Part shown: one piece after another, positions 13,598-23,452 of the stretch
Position numbering within the stretch: the first letter of the stretch is position 1
How the letters are laid out: every line of letters starts with the position of its first letter
DNA from: a virus
Reading direction: 5' to 3' (one strand)
Virus record (IMG/VR): IMGVR_UViG_3300025120_000437
Span: 1-27,232 of that record
DNA: 27,232 nt
Program-made: the position numbers and the translations under genes
Notes under the pieces: model-generated
The model's database searches: none
Told to the model about the DNA's origin: nothing
What the model saw: the letters and a program-made list of their open reading frames with translations, nothing else

Positions 13598-16500
13598 TGA
13601 TAGAAGACAACACAACACAAAATAATGATTCGATGGTTACATACTCTTCATCTGTCCAGGTAATAGACCCAGGAAAGATATTTGTAGATGGGTATGAATT
13701 ATCTAATCAAAATGTTATAGAAAGTGAAGACTTCCCAGGTTCCTTTACACAAGGTAGTAATACCATGGAATTTTATATATATGATGCTAGTAAGCAAATC
13801 ATATATTCTGATTATAACTTTCAAAATTATTTTGTTGATAGTGAGGCTGAAACATATTCTAATTATAATGTTAAAACACAAGAACAAACAATAACAACTG
13901 ATTCGATTGTTTTAACTCCCGAATCAGATATTGCAAATCAAGGTTTTACTAATGGTAATTTATATGCTATATATAATTTTATAAATTTAGAATTAAATTC
14001 ATCATTAGAAACTCCATATTATTTAGCTGAAATATCATCTGACAGAACAGAAATAAGACTTAAATCAAACGTAATTACAACGGGGCAAATGAAAGCTTCG
14101 TTTGTAAACCTAAATACAAGATTAAATACACCTAGTTATTTTGATGAAATTTATATTTCATTTGGTGATAATGACTATCATATAGGTGTAAATATAAAGT
14201 ATGATGATAGTTTAGGTCAAGTAAGCCCTAATGCTTTTTCAGTAGCAGGTAAGGGAAGTGTTCAAAAAGGTAACACTATTGGTCAAGCTTCAATATTATT
14301 AAAATTATATGATCCCCTACCAGTTGAATTTGAATTATTAGATTCTCTATATGTTTGTACTAAAACAGCAGAAACACAAGCTTATTTAGTTAATTTTGTT
14401 AACAATTATGGAACGGCTCAGGGAGGTGGTGTAGGAATAGGAGGTTCTGGTATTGATAATATAATACAATTAAAAGGTCCAAATTCAAACTTAAAAATAA
14501 ATGAATTTGTTAATGGACCTTCTACGTTTAAATCTAAAAAAGAATTATTAAGTACTAAATCAACAGGTTCAAAAGACCAACTTTTAAACAGGTTAGCCCA
14601 AACTGGGGTATCTTTAAATTTAGAATATACAACAGCATCATTTGCTGATTTTGTTAATTTTTCATCTGCTAAAGCAAGAGTAAGTAACTTTGTAGAAAAG
14701 GTATCTAGAATACAAGCATATGAAGCTGATATAGCTACAATTACAGCAACAACAGCATCCAACCCTGGTGTTCCTCAAATATCATCAAGTTTAGCAACAT
14801 TATATACTCAAATAGAAAATGAAATAGTAGCATTTGATGGTTTTGATTATTATCAATATTATGCTACATCTTCAGATGCTTACCCAAAAATAGGAACAGC
14901 ATTTCCAAGACCATTAGAAGCAACACAATCTGTTAACGCTCAAAGTTGGATATTAGCAACAGAAACATCAGCCTCTAGATTTGATGAAGATAATCAAAAT
15001 TGGTTATATTACACAATTCCTGATTTTATTAAAGAAAATACTTCAAATGCTAATTATTTAGAATTTGTAAATATGATAGGCCAATCTTTTGATGAGATGT
15101 GGTTATATACAAAAGCAATAGCTGAAAAAAATAATACTACAAATGAATTTGATAAAGGTGTTCCTTTACAATTAGCAGATGATGTAATAACCTCTTTAGG
15201 ATATACAGGGTATGGTAATAATTGGAATAACCAAGATAACTTTTTTGGATTAATTGGTAGTGATAATGGAGATTTTTTACCACCAACAGGGAGTGAATTA
15301 ATTACTCAATATATAGCCGTAAATGGACCTGGAGGAATTGTAAATTATTGGGAAGATTTTTATTCATTTGGGGATTATGTTCAACAATTAGACTCACCAG
15401 GATTTCCTTATCCTATAGATAAAGTAAGTAAAGAAATATTTAAGCGTCTTTATCATAATATGGCTTACCTTGTTAAGAAAAAAGGTACAGTATCTGGGTT
15501 AAGACAATTAATTAATATTTGGGGTATACCATCTACAATATTAAGAATAAATGAATTTGGGGGTAAAAATAAAGATGAGGAAGATGATTATGATTTATGG
15601 TATCAAAGATTTAGTTATGCTTACAAGCCAGTACCAGCATCTACTAATTATGCAAGTTCATCTGTAAGAATACCATGGCAACCTTTATATAGAAACTTTA
15701 TTAATGATCCTGTTGAATTAAAAGTAGGAGAAACAATAACATTATCTAGTACAGCTCTAACAGGAGCTACAAATAGTACAACTACAGGCCCAATATCTCT
15801 TGATGCTTTTTCAATTGATAATGGATCAGGTGGTACTTGTACATTAACATCAAATGGTTCAGGTGTAATTACAACTTTAACAATTTTATCTTCTGGTACA
15901 GGATATACAGATGGAACAGTAATAACTATAACAGCAGCAGCTATAAATGATTTATTAGGTTCTCCTTTTGGAACATCTGTAGCAGGAGGAGCTGGACAAG
16001 CTGTAGTAGCAAGTGCTGATGTTGAAGGTGGATATGTAGTACCTGATGGTTTAGGATTTAGATTTAAAACTACAGGTTACCCATCATCATCATATGCTGG
16101 TTTATTTAATACACAATCATTATTTGTTAAAAAATCCCAAACAGCAGACCCAGATGTAGCTGATTTAGGTATTGTTTTATATTACACAGGTTCAGTATCA
16201 GGTTCAGGAGCAGATGGTTTAGGACCTATGTATAGTGGTGGAGGTACTAACGCTTATGTTAATTATGGTGAGATGAGATTCTTACTAGCAGGTGATTTAG
16301 CTGAAGGTGGAACTGCAATATCCCCACCTATTTATTTACCATTTTTCGATAAAGGATGGTGGTCTGTAGTATTACAAAGAGATCAACATCCAACAGCTAC
16401 AGATGATAGTCAAAATACTACTTATACTTTATATGCTGCAAATAAAATTTATGATGGAGCTGATGGTAATCAAATTGGATTTACTGGATCTGTTAGCTTA

Positions 16501-19500
16501 ACAGTTAATGGTGCTACATCTTCTTCATTAAATGAATCTTGGAATAATTATGTTGCTACTAATAATGTAGCTGGTGGTTATTTAGGAGGTTGGGGTGATA
16601 CTTTAGGTAGTGGAGAAACAGGTAGTATAGGAACGGTAACAGCACCAGGAGGTAGACAAGCTGATTCCAATATTGGTATTGGTTTATCAGGTAAAAACTT
16701 TTCAGGATCATTTCAAGAATTTAGATATTATTCAAATGATATAAGTCAATCTGTGTTTAATGATTTTGTAATGAATCCTGAATCAATTGAAGGTAATAAT
16801 ATAACAGGGTCAGAAAGCTCATTTGATATAGTAAACTTTAGAGCGCCATTAGGTAATGAATTAGAAAATTTATTTACATCTTCATTAACTACAGCTAATA
16901 CTGATGTATTAACATCATTACATCCTGCAATAACAGGCTCTTCACCATTAACAATAACAGGATCATTTATAAACCCTGCAAATGGTTCTATCACATCTAG
17001 TTATGATGTAAATTATAATGCTAACACAGCAAAAAGAACATATAGTGAAACAAATAAAGAAACATATTTCTTAGATCAACCTTCAATAGGGGTAAGAAAT
17101 AGAGTAAGCAATAAAATAAGATATTCAACCAATTTAAATTTTGGTAAAGTATTATCAGATCAAGTTAGTATACAACAAGATCCACCTATGAGTCAAAGTT
17201 ATACTGATAATATTAATTTATTAGAAGTAGCATTTTCCCCAACAGATGAGGTAAATGATGATATAATTCAATCTTTAGGTTATGGAGCAATACAAGAAGT
17301 AATTGCTGATCCTAGGTTTAGATCATCATCAGATGATAATTACCCAGGATTACAAGCAATAGCAAAAGAATATTTTCAAAAATATTATACTAGCAATACA
17401 TTTGATTATTTACGATTAATTAGGTATTTTGATGATTCGCTATTTAGAGCGATTAAGAACTATGTACCTGCACGTACAAGTGTGTCTACAGGTATTGTAA
17501 TTAAACAAAACATGCTAGAACGTAGCAGATACCGAGAACCACAAGTTGACATAGTAACTACACAATCATACGCTCCATTTAATCAACCATTAACATTTAA
17601 AAATTTAGAGCTAACAGGTTCAATTACAACACATCAATTATGGAATAATGTAACTCAAAATACTTATTATTCATCTTCTGATATAGTTCAAATTTATGGA
17701 GGACCAGGAGGAAGTGTTAATCAATATAATGTATTAAAAGAAGGTGGAGCCTTTTTAATTACTGAAAATGACAATTTAGCATTAACTGCGGGCGCTGCAG
17801 CTATCTCATTACTTGAATCAGATCCATCAACGGAAACATCAAGTGATATAAACATAGTAAATGCAGGACCTTTAGAAGGAAAAGCAACCGCTATATTAAA
17901 ATTTACAGGTACTTCAGCAGCTCTTAGTACAGGAAATGCTAATTATGCTATAAGCAATGTTACAGATGGTTTTACTGTTAAATCATATGCAGCGGTTAAT
18001 GATGCTGCTCTCCAAAATCAAATAAATAATGGATTTGTATGTTTTTTAGGTAATGGTAATGCAGCAGCAAAATCAGCTGCTTTAGCTCAAGCAATTAACT
18101 CACCTAATGGACATGGAATAGAGGGATTAGGAACAATAACTACTTCTATATCAACAACTACTGTAACAAATGATACTTTAACACTTACAAACAATGAACC
18201 AGGTACAACTGGAAACGATGCATTTAAACCTACTATAGGAATATCAATAGCTGGTAGTGTTTCACTTGTTCAAGCATTCTCAGGTGGTACTAGTAGATTT
18301 AACAATGTATTTTTAAATACTGATAAGTCAGTAGAAACACCATTATATGTAGATTACTACTTTACTAGTATTCCAGCAAGTCCAATGAATTTAACAATTC
18401 AAGCTTCATCAAGTTTAAGAGGAGTTGTGATGACTAATGTATCAACTTATACAGTACAAGACCCACCAGGTGCAATTTTACCAAATTCTTTATTTACTAT
18501 ACATCCTGGAGAAGATATGTATATTTTAATTTCTACAGATGTAGCTATATCAATTGGTGCTTATCAAATTGCATTAGGAGAAAGTACAACTAAAATACCA
18601 GATTCTGACACAATACCTCAATCACAACAAGGTTATTTTACCTTCAACACAACATCTTTAGGTATAGATACCGTTTGGGATAGTTATCAAGAACAATTTT
18701 ATAATGGAGAATATAGTGGTAGTGAAATAAATGTTGAAAGTAAAGTTCAATATAATCCTTACAGAAAGGTAAAACCAAATTCAACGGCATTTAATAATAT
18801 TATAATTGACAATACAGATGCTTACGTATCAGCAAGTGCTCCTGTTAATGCTGGTGTAGCAACTGAAATATCTCTTTTAACTGGTGGATCAGTTTATAGT
18901 GTAGGAAATTTTTCTAATATATCAGCTGGAGGTGGAGGAGGATCAGGATTAAAATTAGATTATGTATCAAATGGTATTAGTGTAACTTCTGTATCTATAA
19001 CTAGTGGAGCAGGAAAAGGTGGAACAGGTTATGCTGCTGGAGAAACAGTAACTATACCTGGTGGAAGTACAACATTAGCAACAGCTAATATTGATAGTGT
19101 TGATAATGCTGCTTTACAATTTACTAGTGTAACAGCAAATGGGTTTACTTTTAACAATGCTACTTTTGGTCCAAATTTAAGATTAAGTAATCTTTTCTCA
19201 CAATCAATAATCCCAGGACAAAATTATCTTTTAACATATGATATAACTACAACAGCTGGTACAGCAGGAAAAACAGCAGGATTTAACCAGTTTAATACTT
19301 TTATTGATAACGGTAGTACAGTATCACGAAGAAATGGTATTGGATTTTTAGGTCAAGTTACTCCAGCTGAAGCTTATTTTCAAACTAGAGCAGCTTCATC
19401 AGGAACAGAAACAACAGCAATATCTCATTCGTTTAAAGGAACAAACTTAGCATCAAATGGTGAAGTTAATGAAAATCAATATATGGGAGCTATGTTTGAT

Positions 19501-22500
19501 GCTCAAAGTTCTGTAGTAGGAACAGTTTCAAATATGAATCTTCAAGGTGTAGGTGGTTTATATGATTTAATAAATGCACCAATTTTCTTCGATCAACAAG
19601 ATCAAGGATATGATAATCAAGCAGATTATCAAAATATGTCAAATGAAGATGCTCAAGGTAATATTATATCACCTATATTTTTAATTGAAAATTCTGAAAG
19701 TGTATTATTTAATAATTCAGATTATAACCCATTAAGTAATAATGTTAATTTAAATAGAAGTAGTAGTTATAGATATATACTTTCATATGGTGCTACTCAA
19801 TCAGTACCTAATAATTTTGATTTAGTAGTAACACAATCCTATTTCCCTTCATCTCCATCAGGTACATTCCCTGAAAGAGCAGATGTACCAGATAGTAATT
19901 ATACTATGCCTAGTAGTGTTAATTCTCGATATGGAGGAACTAAATTAAAAAGTTTAGACTATAACTTCTTTACACCTTCAGGATCAATAGGACCAGAAAT
20001 TTCACAACCTATTATGCCCGTAAATAGAAGCAAAAAACCTGTTGGGTTTAGAGTGGCAAATAACTTTTTAGATGGATCAGTTACATCATCATTTATTCAA
20101 ACAGAATTAGGTGGGGGTTCTGCTAGTTGGTCTGGTGATGATTTAGTACCAAGTGGTAGTGCCGTAATTGATAAACATCCAATTTATATGGCTCGTTTTG
20201 AAAATTCATATGAACAACTAGCATTATATAACTCATATCAATTTAATATTGACCAATTAATTGAAATTCCAAGAACAAGTATTGCAGGACAAGAAATAAC
20301 CCCTAATTCAATAACAATAGATGGGTCAAATGAAAACAAAAAATTCGTTTCTGCTATATTTGAACCTAACAGAAAAGCACAAGTAAGTTATTTAAATCCA
20401 AAGACAAGAGATATAGATTACTCTTCAATGCAGATTGGTAACTATAATATTGAAGGTGGTGCTGTAGAATTTATAACAATAAATGCTAATGCTAAAAGTA
20501 GAGTATCAGCTTCATTAGCTTATCAATATACATTAGGAAATAATCCTTCAACAGGAAGTAGATTCCAAACTCAAGATACTATTCAAATGGTTACAGGTAG
20601 TAATACTATAGCTGAACCAGGGCTTAGTGGTTTATTAACAGGAACATTAACAACTACAGGGGTAGTACCAACACTTTCTATAGGTGGTGTTGTAAGTATA
20701 CAAAATATTCCTTTAACCTCAATAGGAGGGCAAGGTTCAGGAGCTAGAATAACATTGTTATATACAAGTAATGCATTTGTTAGTGCTACTATTACTACAA
20801 ATGGACAAGGTTATAGTGCTGGGGATGTTGTAACAATATCACAATCAACTATAAATACATATTTAGCAAATACCAGTAAAGCAGGAGGAACTGCATCAGG
20901 TCCTATATCATTTTTATTAGCATCAGGTAATATAGTAGCAAATCCTAATGAAATTACTTCATTTGGGTTTATATTAAGTGGTAGTTTAACTACTGATTTA
21001 GGAACAGGAGCTAAAATTGGTAAAGTAGGATCTGTTATTACAGGTACTACTCCAGCAACAACCCCTAATGGACAGTATAATAATATTCTAACAGTAACTT
21101 CTGGATCAGGACGAAATATGTTTGTTAATGTTACAGTTAGTGCTGGAAATATTTCACAAATATCTATAGCAAGTACAGGATCAGGTGGTTTTGGATATCA
21201 AATAGGGGATGTAGTAACTATATTAGAATCAATACAAAACGAAAATGGTTTTACCCTTACAGTTGCTGGTGATTATGATTGTGCTGCTTTAACTGCAGAT
21301 GATTTAACAGGAGGTAATACTCCATTTATGCTTAATTTTAACCCTTCACCAGTATCATCTTCAAATACTGTAGATCCAACAGGTGTTATTCCAAGTTCAG
21401 TTCCAGGTGAACAACAATTGTTAATAGGAGGACCTCAATTAGCATTATATCATGCTTATAACGCAACAGTATCATCTTCTTTATATTCAATTAACCCAAA
21501 TCAAGTAGGAGTTACTGATGAAGGACCATTTACTAATTTATGGACTACATCAGGATCAAATCCTGCAAATGCAGAAAATTATTATAATTGGAACCCAGAT
21601 GGTTCTGATTGTACATCTTATCAAGATCCAAATTCTTCATTTTTAATAGAAAGAGGAGATGTACTTAGAGTTGAAGGTATTTTGAATACTATTGATACGG
21701 CAACTAGTGTGTCCCAATCTACTAATGTAATAGAGGATTTTATAGTTGAAGAAATTCAAGATTATTATTATACCTCCTCATTTGCCGATTCAGCACAAAA
21801 TGCTGGGGGGTTAGCAGGTATTATAAATTATCCTAGTGATCAAGTAGTTGGTAATGGTGGTTGTATGGCTACATCAGGAGGAAATCCAAGTACATTTACA
21901 AAAACTATAATAGATAATGGTGCAGCAGCGGGTAATTTTGTTTCAGCTTCTCAAGGTGATTCTACTGAACCATTTTTAGGAGGGGGAGGAACTATTACTG
22001 TAATTTCATCTGGAACTCAAGTGTGTCCTGGTTGGACACAAGCTACTATTACTGGAGGTTCTAATTATCAACCTGGTAATTATATAACAATACCAGAAAG
22101 TGTAATTGGTGATGCTGCTAATTGGACTGGTACTCCACCATCTCAAGGTAATAAAAATGCAGTAACTTTAAGAGTATTAGATATAAATATTATAAATGGT
22201 AATAATAATAACTTTACAGTAGGTGTTGATGTTGGTGCTCCAGCAGGTGCAACTGTATTAAGATCAGGATCAGTAAATCCTTATCATCTTTATGAAGAAG
22301 GAGAAGTTGCTTTAAAAGCACCTACATTTATAAGAACTACTAGAGACCCAAGAGTAGCTTTATCTGGGTTAATAGGTGGTGCAATAACTAAATTTACAAT
22401 AAGAAGACAAATAGAAGCTGATGATAAGGTAATGCTTAAACAAATACCACCACCATCAGGATCAGTAGGAGTTAATACTCCATCAGGTCAAGGTTTTTTA

Positions 22501-22674
22501 ATACCAAATGACTTTTCACCTGTACAAAAATCTAATGCATTAAATATTATTAATCAATTAAAAGCTAAAAATGCTTTTGATAAACCAGAAGAACCAGGAA
22601 TAACAAATAGTAATCCTAGTAATACGGGACCAATTGATTTTGAAGGTAGAGATGTTAATGATCCAATTAGATAA
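13597..22674 (+). CDS. Giant baseplate wedge protein, gp7/P2 gpI-like, with LamG-like domain and repeated modules
   Basis: At 3025 residues this is about three times T4 gp7 (1032). The N-terminus (1-300) is beta-rich and carries no recognised motif. Residues 608-655 (IFKRLYHNMAYLVKKKGT, LRQLINIWGIPSTILRINEF) match the K-G-T-x-x-x-L-R-x-L signature of P2 gpI/T4 gp7-type wedge proteins. Residues 815-1065 look like a LamG/concanavalin-type lectin (GWWSVVLQRDQ, FSGSFQEFRYYSNDISQSVF). Residues 1210-1320 form a helical conserved block with FDDSLFRAIKNYVPARTSVS. Five GD modules (cores at 766, 1808, 2402, 2530, 2820) and one EPGTTGN module (about 1427-1565) interrupt the rest. Its position after gp25 and gp6 fits gp7/gpI. 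The added domains probably decorate the baseplate and may bind host glycans; that is inference. Confidence 0.75.
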   Translation: MIEDNTTQNNDSMVTYSSSVQVIDPGKIFVDGYELSNQNVIESEDFPGSFTQGSNTMEFYIYDASKQIIYSDYNFQNYFVDSEAETYSNYNVKTQEQTITTDSIVLTPESDIANQGFTNGNLYAIYNFINLELNSSLETPYYLAEISSDRTEIRLKSNVITTGQMKASFVNLNTRLNTPSYFDEIYISFGDNDYHIGVNIKYDDSLGQVSPNAFSVAGKGSVQKGNTIGQASILLKLYDPLPVEFELLDSLYVCTKTAETQAYLVNFVNNYGTAQGGGVGIGGSGIDNIIQLKGPNSNLKINEFVNGPSTFKSKKELLSTKSTGSKDQLLNRLAQTGVSLNLEYTTASFADFVNFSSAKARVSNFVEKVSRIQAYEADIATITATTASNPGVPQISSSLATLYTQIENEIVAFDGFDYYQYYATSSDAYPKIGTAFPRPLEATQSVNAQSWILATETSASRFDEDNQNWLYYTIPDFIKENTSNANYLEFVNMIGQSFDEMWLYTKAIAEKNNTTNEFDKGVPLQLADDVITSLGYTGYGNNWNNQDNFFGLIGSDNGDFLPPTGSELITQYIAVNGPGGIVNYWEDFYSFGDYVQQLDSPGFPYPIDKVSKEIFKRLYHNMAYLVKKKGTVSGLRQLINIWGIPSTILRINEFGGKNKDEEDDYDLWYQRFSYAYKPVPASTNYASSSVRIPWQPLYRNFINDPVELKVGETITLSSTALTGATNSTTTGPISLDAFSIDNGSGGTCTLTSNGSGVITTLTILSSGTGYTDGTVITITAAAINDLLGSPFGTSVAGGAGQAVVASADVEGGYVVPDGLGFRFKTTGYPSSSYAGLFNTQSLFVKKSQTADPDVADLGIVLYYTGSVSGSGADGLGPMYSGGGTNAYVNYGEMRFLLAGDLAEGGTAISPPIYLPFFDKGWWSVVLQRDQHPTATDDSQNTTYTLYAANKIYDGADGNQIGFTGSVSLTVNGATSSSLNESWNNYVATNNVAGGYLGGWGDTLGSGETGSIGTVTAPGGRQADSNIGIGLSGKNFSGSFQEFRYYSNDISQSVFNDFVMNPESIEGNNITGSESSFDIVNFRAPLGNELENLFTSSLTTANTDVLTSLHPAITGSSPLTITGSFINPANGSITSSYDVNYNANTAKRTYSETNKETYFLDQPSIGVRNRVSNKIRYSTNLNFGKVLSDQVSIQQDPPMSQSYTDNINLLEVAFSPTDEVNDDIIQSLGYGAIQEVIADPRFRSSSDDNYPGLQAIAKEYFQKYYTSNTFDYLRLIRYFDDSLFRAIKNYVPARTSVSTGIVIKQNMLERSRYREPQVDIVTTQSYAPFNQPLTFKNLELTGSITTHQLWNNVTQNTYYSSSDIVQIYGGPGGSVNQYNVLKEGGAFLITENDNLALTAGAAAISLLESDPSTETSSDINIVNAGPLEGKATAILKFTGTSAALSTGNANYAISNVTDGFTVKSYAAVNDAALQNQINNGFVCFLGNGNAAAKSAALAQAINSPNGHGIEGLGTITTSISTTTVTNDTLTLTNNEPGTTGNDAFKPTIGISIAGSVSLVQAFSGGTSRFNNVFLNTDKSVETPLYVDYYFTSIPASPMNLTIQASSSLRGVVMTNVSTYTVQDPPGAILPNSLFTIHPGEDMYILISTDVAISIGAYQIALGESTTKIPDSDTIPQSQQGYFTFNTTSLGIDTVWDSYQEQFYNGEYSGSEINVESKVQYNPYRKVKPNSTAFNNIIIDNTDAYVSASAPVNAGVATEISLLTGGSVYSVGNFSNISAGGGGGSGLKLDYVSNGISVTSVSITSGAGKGGTGYAAGETVTIPGGSTTLATANIDSVDNAALQFTSVTANGFTFNNATFGPNLRLSNLFSQSIIPGQNYLLTYDITTTAGTAGKTAGFNQFNTFIDNGSTVSRRNGIGFLGQVTPAEAYFQTRAASSGTETTAISHSFKGTNLASNGEVNENQYMGAMFDAQSSVVGTVSNMNLQGVGGLYDLINAPIFFDQQDQGYDNQADYQNMSNEDAQGNIISPIFLIENSESVLFNNSDYNPLSNNVNLNRSSSYRYILSYGATQSVPNNFDLVVTQSYFPSSPSGTFPERADVPDSNYTMPSSVNSRYGGTKLKSLDYNFFTPSGSIGPEISQPIMPVNRSKKPVGFRVANNFLDGSVTSSFIQTELGGGSASWSGDDLVPSGSAVIDKHPIYMARFENSYEQLALYNSYQFNIDQLIEIPRTSIAGQEITPNSITIDGSNENKKFVSAIFEPNRKAQVSYLNPKTRDIDYSSMQIGNYNIEGGAVEFITINANAKSRVSASLAYQYTLGNNPSTGSRFQTQDTIQMVTGSNTIAEPGLSGLLTGTLTTTGVVPTLSIGGVVSIQNIPLTSIGGQGSGARITLLYTSNAFVSATITTNGQGYSAGDVVTISQSTINTYLANTSKAGGTASGPISFLLASGNIVANPNEITSFGFILSGSLTTDLGTGAKIGKVGSVITGTTPATTPNGQYNNILTVTSGSGRNMFVNVTVSAGNISQISIASTGSGGFGYQIGDVVTILESIQNENGFTLTVAGDYDCAALTADDLTGGNTPFMLNFNPSPVSSSNTVDPTGVIPSSVPGEQQLLIGGPQLALYHAYNATVSSSLYSINPNQVGVTDEGPFTNLWTTSGSNPANAENYYNWNPDGSDCTSYQDPNSSFLIERGDVLRVEGILNTIDTATSVSQSTNVIEDFIVEEIQDYYYTSSFADSAQNAGGLAGIINYPSDQVVGNGGCMATSGGNPSTFTKTIIDNGAAAGNFVSASQGDSTEPFLGGGGTITVISSGTQVCPGWTQATITGGSNYQPGNYITIPESVIGDAANWTGTPPSQGNKNAVTLRVLDINIINGNNNNFTVGVDVGAPAGATVLRSGSVNPYHLYEEGEVALKAPTFIRTTRDPRVALSGLIGGAITKFTIRRQIEADDKVMLKQIPPPSGSVGVNTPSGQGFLIPNDFSPVQKSNALNIINQLKAKNAFDKPEEPGITNSNPSNTGPIDFEGRDVNDPIR

Positions 22675-22717
22675 AATAGAAAAACAATAACAACTTGGAA
22701 TAAAAATAAAAAAATCA

Positions 22718-22728
22718 TATATTTATAA
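22718..22728 (+). promoter_or_regulatory. Candidate late promoter element TATATTTATAA
   Basis: It lies in the 70-base gap between the giant gene and the next gene, 16 bases before the ATG at 22745. TTG at 22695-22697 stands 20 bases upstream, so this copy also fits the Bacteroidota promoter layout (-33 TTG, -7 TAnnTTTG) apart from the final G. The rest of the gap is A-rich with no hairpin. Confidence 0.5.
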
Positions 22729-22744
22729 CTAAAACAATACAGTA

Positions 22745-23440
22745 ATGGGATATTTAAATAATCAGGTAGTAACAGTTGACGCTATCTTAACTAAAAAGGG
22801 AAGAGAATTACTAGCAAAAGGTGATGGATCTTTCAATATAACACAATTTGCTTTGTCTGATGATGAAGTAGATTACACTTTATACAACCCAAACCACCCT
22901 TCAGGATCGGCTTACTATGGAGAAGCAATTGAAAATATGCCTTTATTAGAAGCATTTCCAGATGAAACTCAAATGATGAAGTATAAGTTAGTTAGTTTAG
23001 CTAGAGGTACTGCAAAAATGCCTATATTACAACTAGGTCAAACGAGTTTAAATATTGCTAATGGAGCTCCATTTAACATTACACCAAACACAATTAATTA
23101 TCTAGATGGTCAAACAACAGAACCATCAGGATATCAATTTACAGTATCGGATATTAGAGTATTTGGTGCTTTTGTAGGTAGTGGAATTAATAGTGCAGCT
23201 GCAGTAGCTCAAGCTTCAACAAATGCAGCAACTATAATCACAAATGGAACAGCAACTTCTCAAACTGTTATTGGATTAACTTGTAGTGGAAATGGAACAT
23301 CAGTTCCAACATTATTTAGTACAACAAGTACTTTATATGCTACATTAACAGTAATAGGATTAGATTCAGGAGCAAGAGCACAAATTCCAGTATTCATATC
23401 AAATAAATCAATAGCAACTAAAACAGCTGCAGTATCCTAA
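22745..23440 (+). CDS. Conserved virion structural protein, 231 aa
   Basis: A 231-residue protein with a strongly conserved-looking N-terminus: VVTVDAILTKKGRELLAKGD (8-27), then FNITQFALSDDEVDYTLYNP (30-49). I recognise this pattern (new tail or baseplate component with LTKKGRELLA and D-D-E-x-D-Y) from virion proteins of marine T4-like phages, where no function is assigned. Residues 60-140 continue the conserved part (LVSLARGTAKMPILQL). The C-terminal third (145-231) is Ala/Thr/Ser-rich, beta-prone and looks variable. The gene begins a new block behind the TATATTTATAA element and is followed after 12 bases by the 497-aa gene. Confidence 0.75.
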   Translation: MGYLNNQVVTVDAILTKKGRELLAKGDGSFNITQFALSDDEVDYTLYNPNHPSGSAYYGEAIENMPLLEAFPDETQMMKYKLVSLARGTAKMPILQLGQTSLNIANGAPFNITPNTINYLDGQTTEPSGYQFTVSDIRVFGAFVGSGINSAAAVAQASTNAATIITNGTATSQTVIGLTCSGNGTSVPTLFSTTSTLYATLTVIGLDSGARAQIPVFISNKSIATKTAAVS

Positions 23441-23452
23441 TAAAATAAAATT

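Noticed and set aside
13069-14762. Minus-strand open frames opposite the 211-aa and giant genes
   Set aside because: They have no recognisable motifs, leader or neighbours, and the + strand frames carry clear family features.
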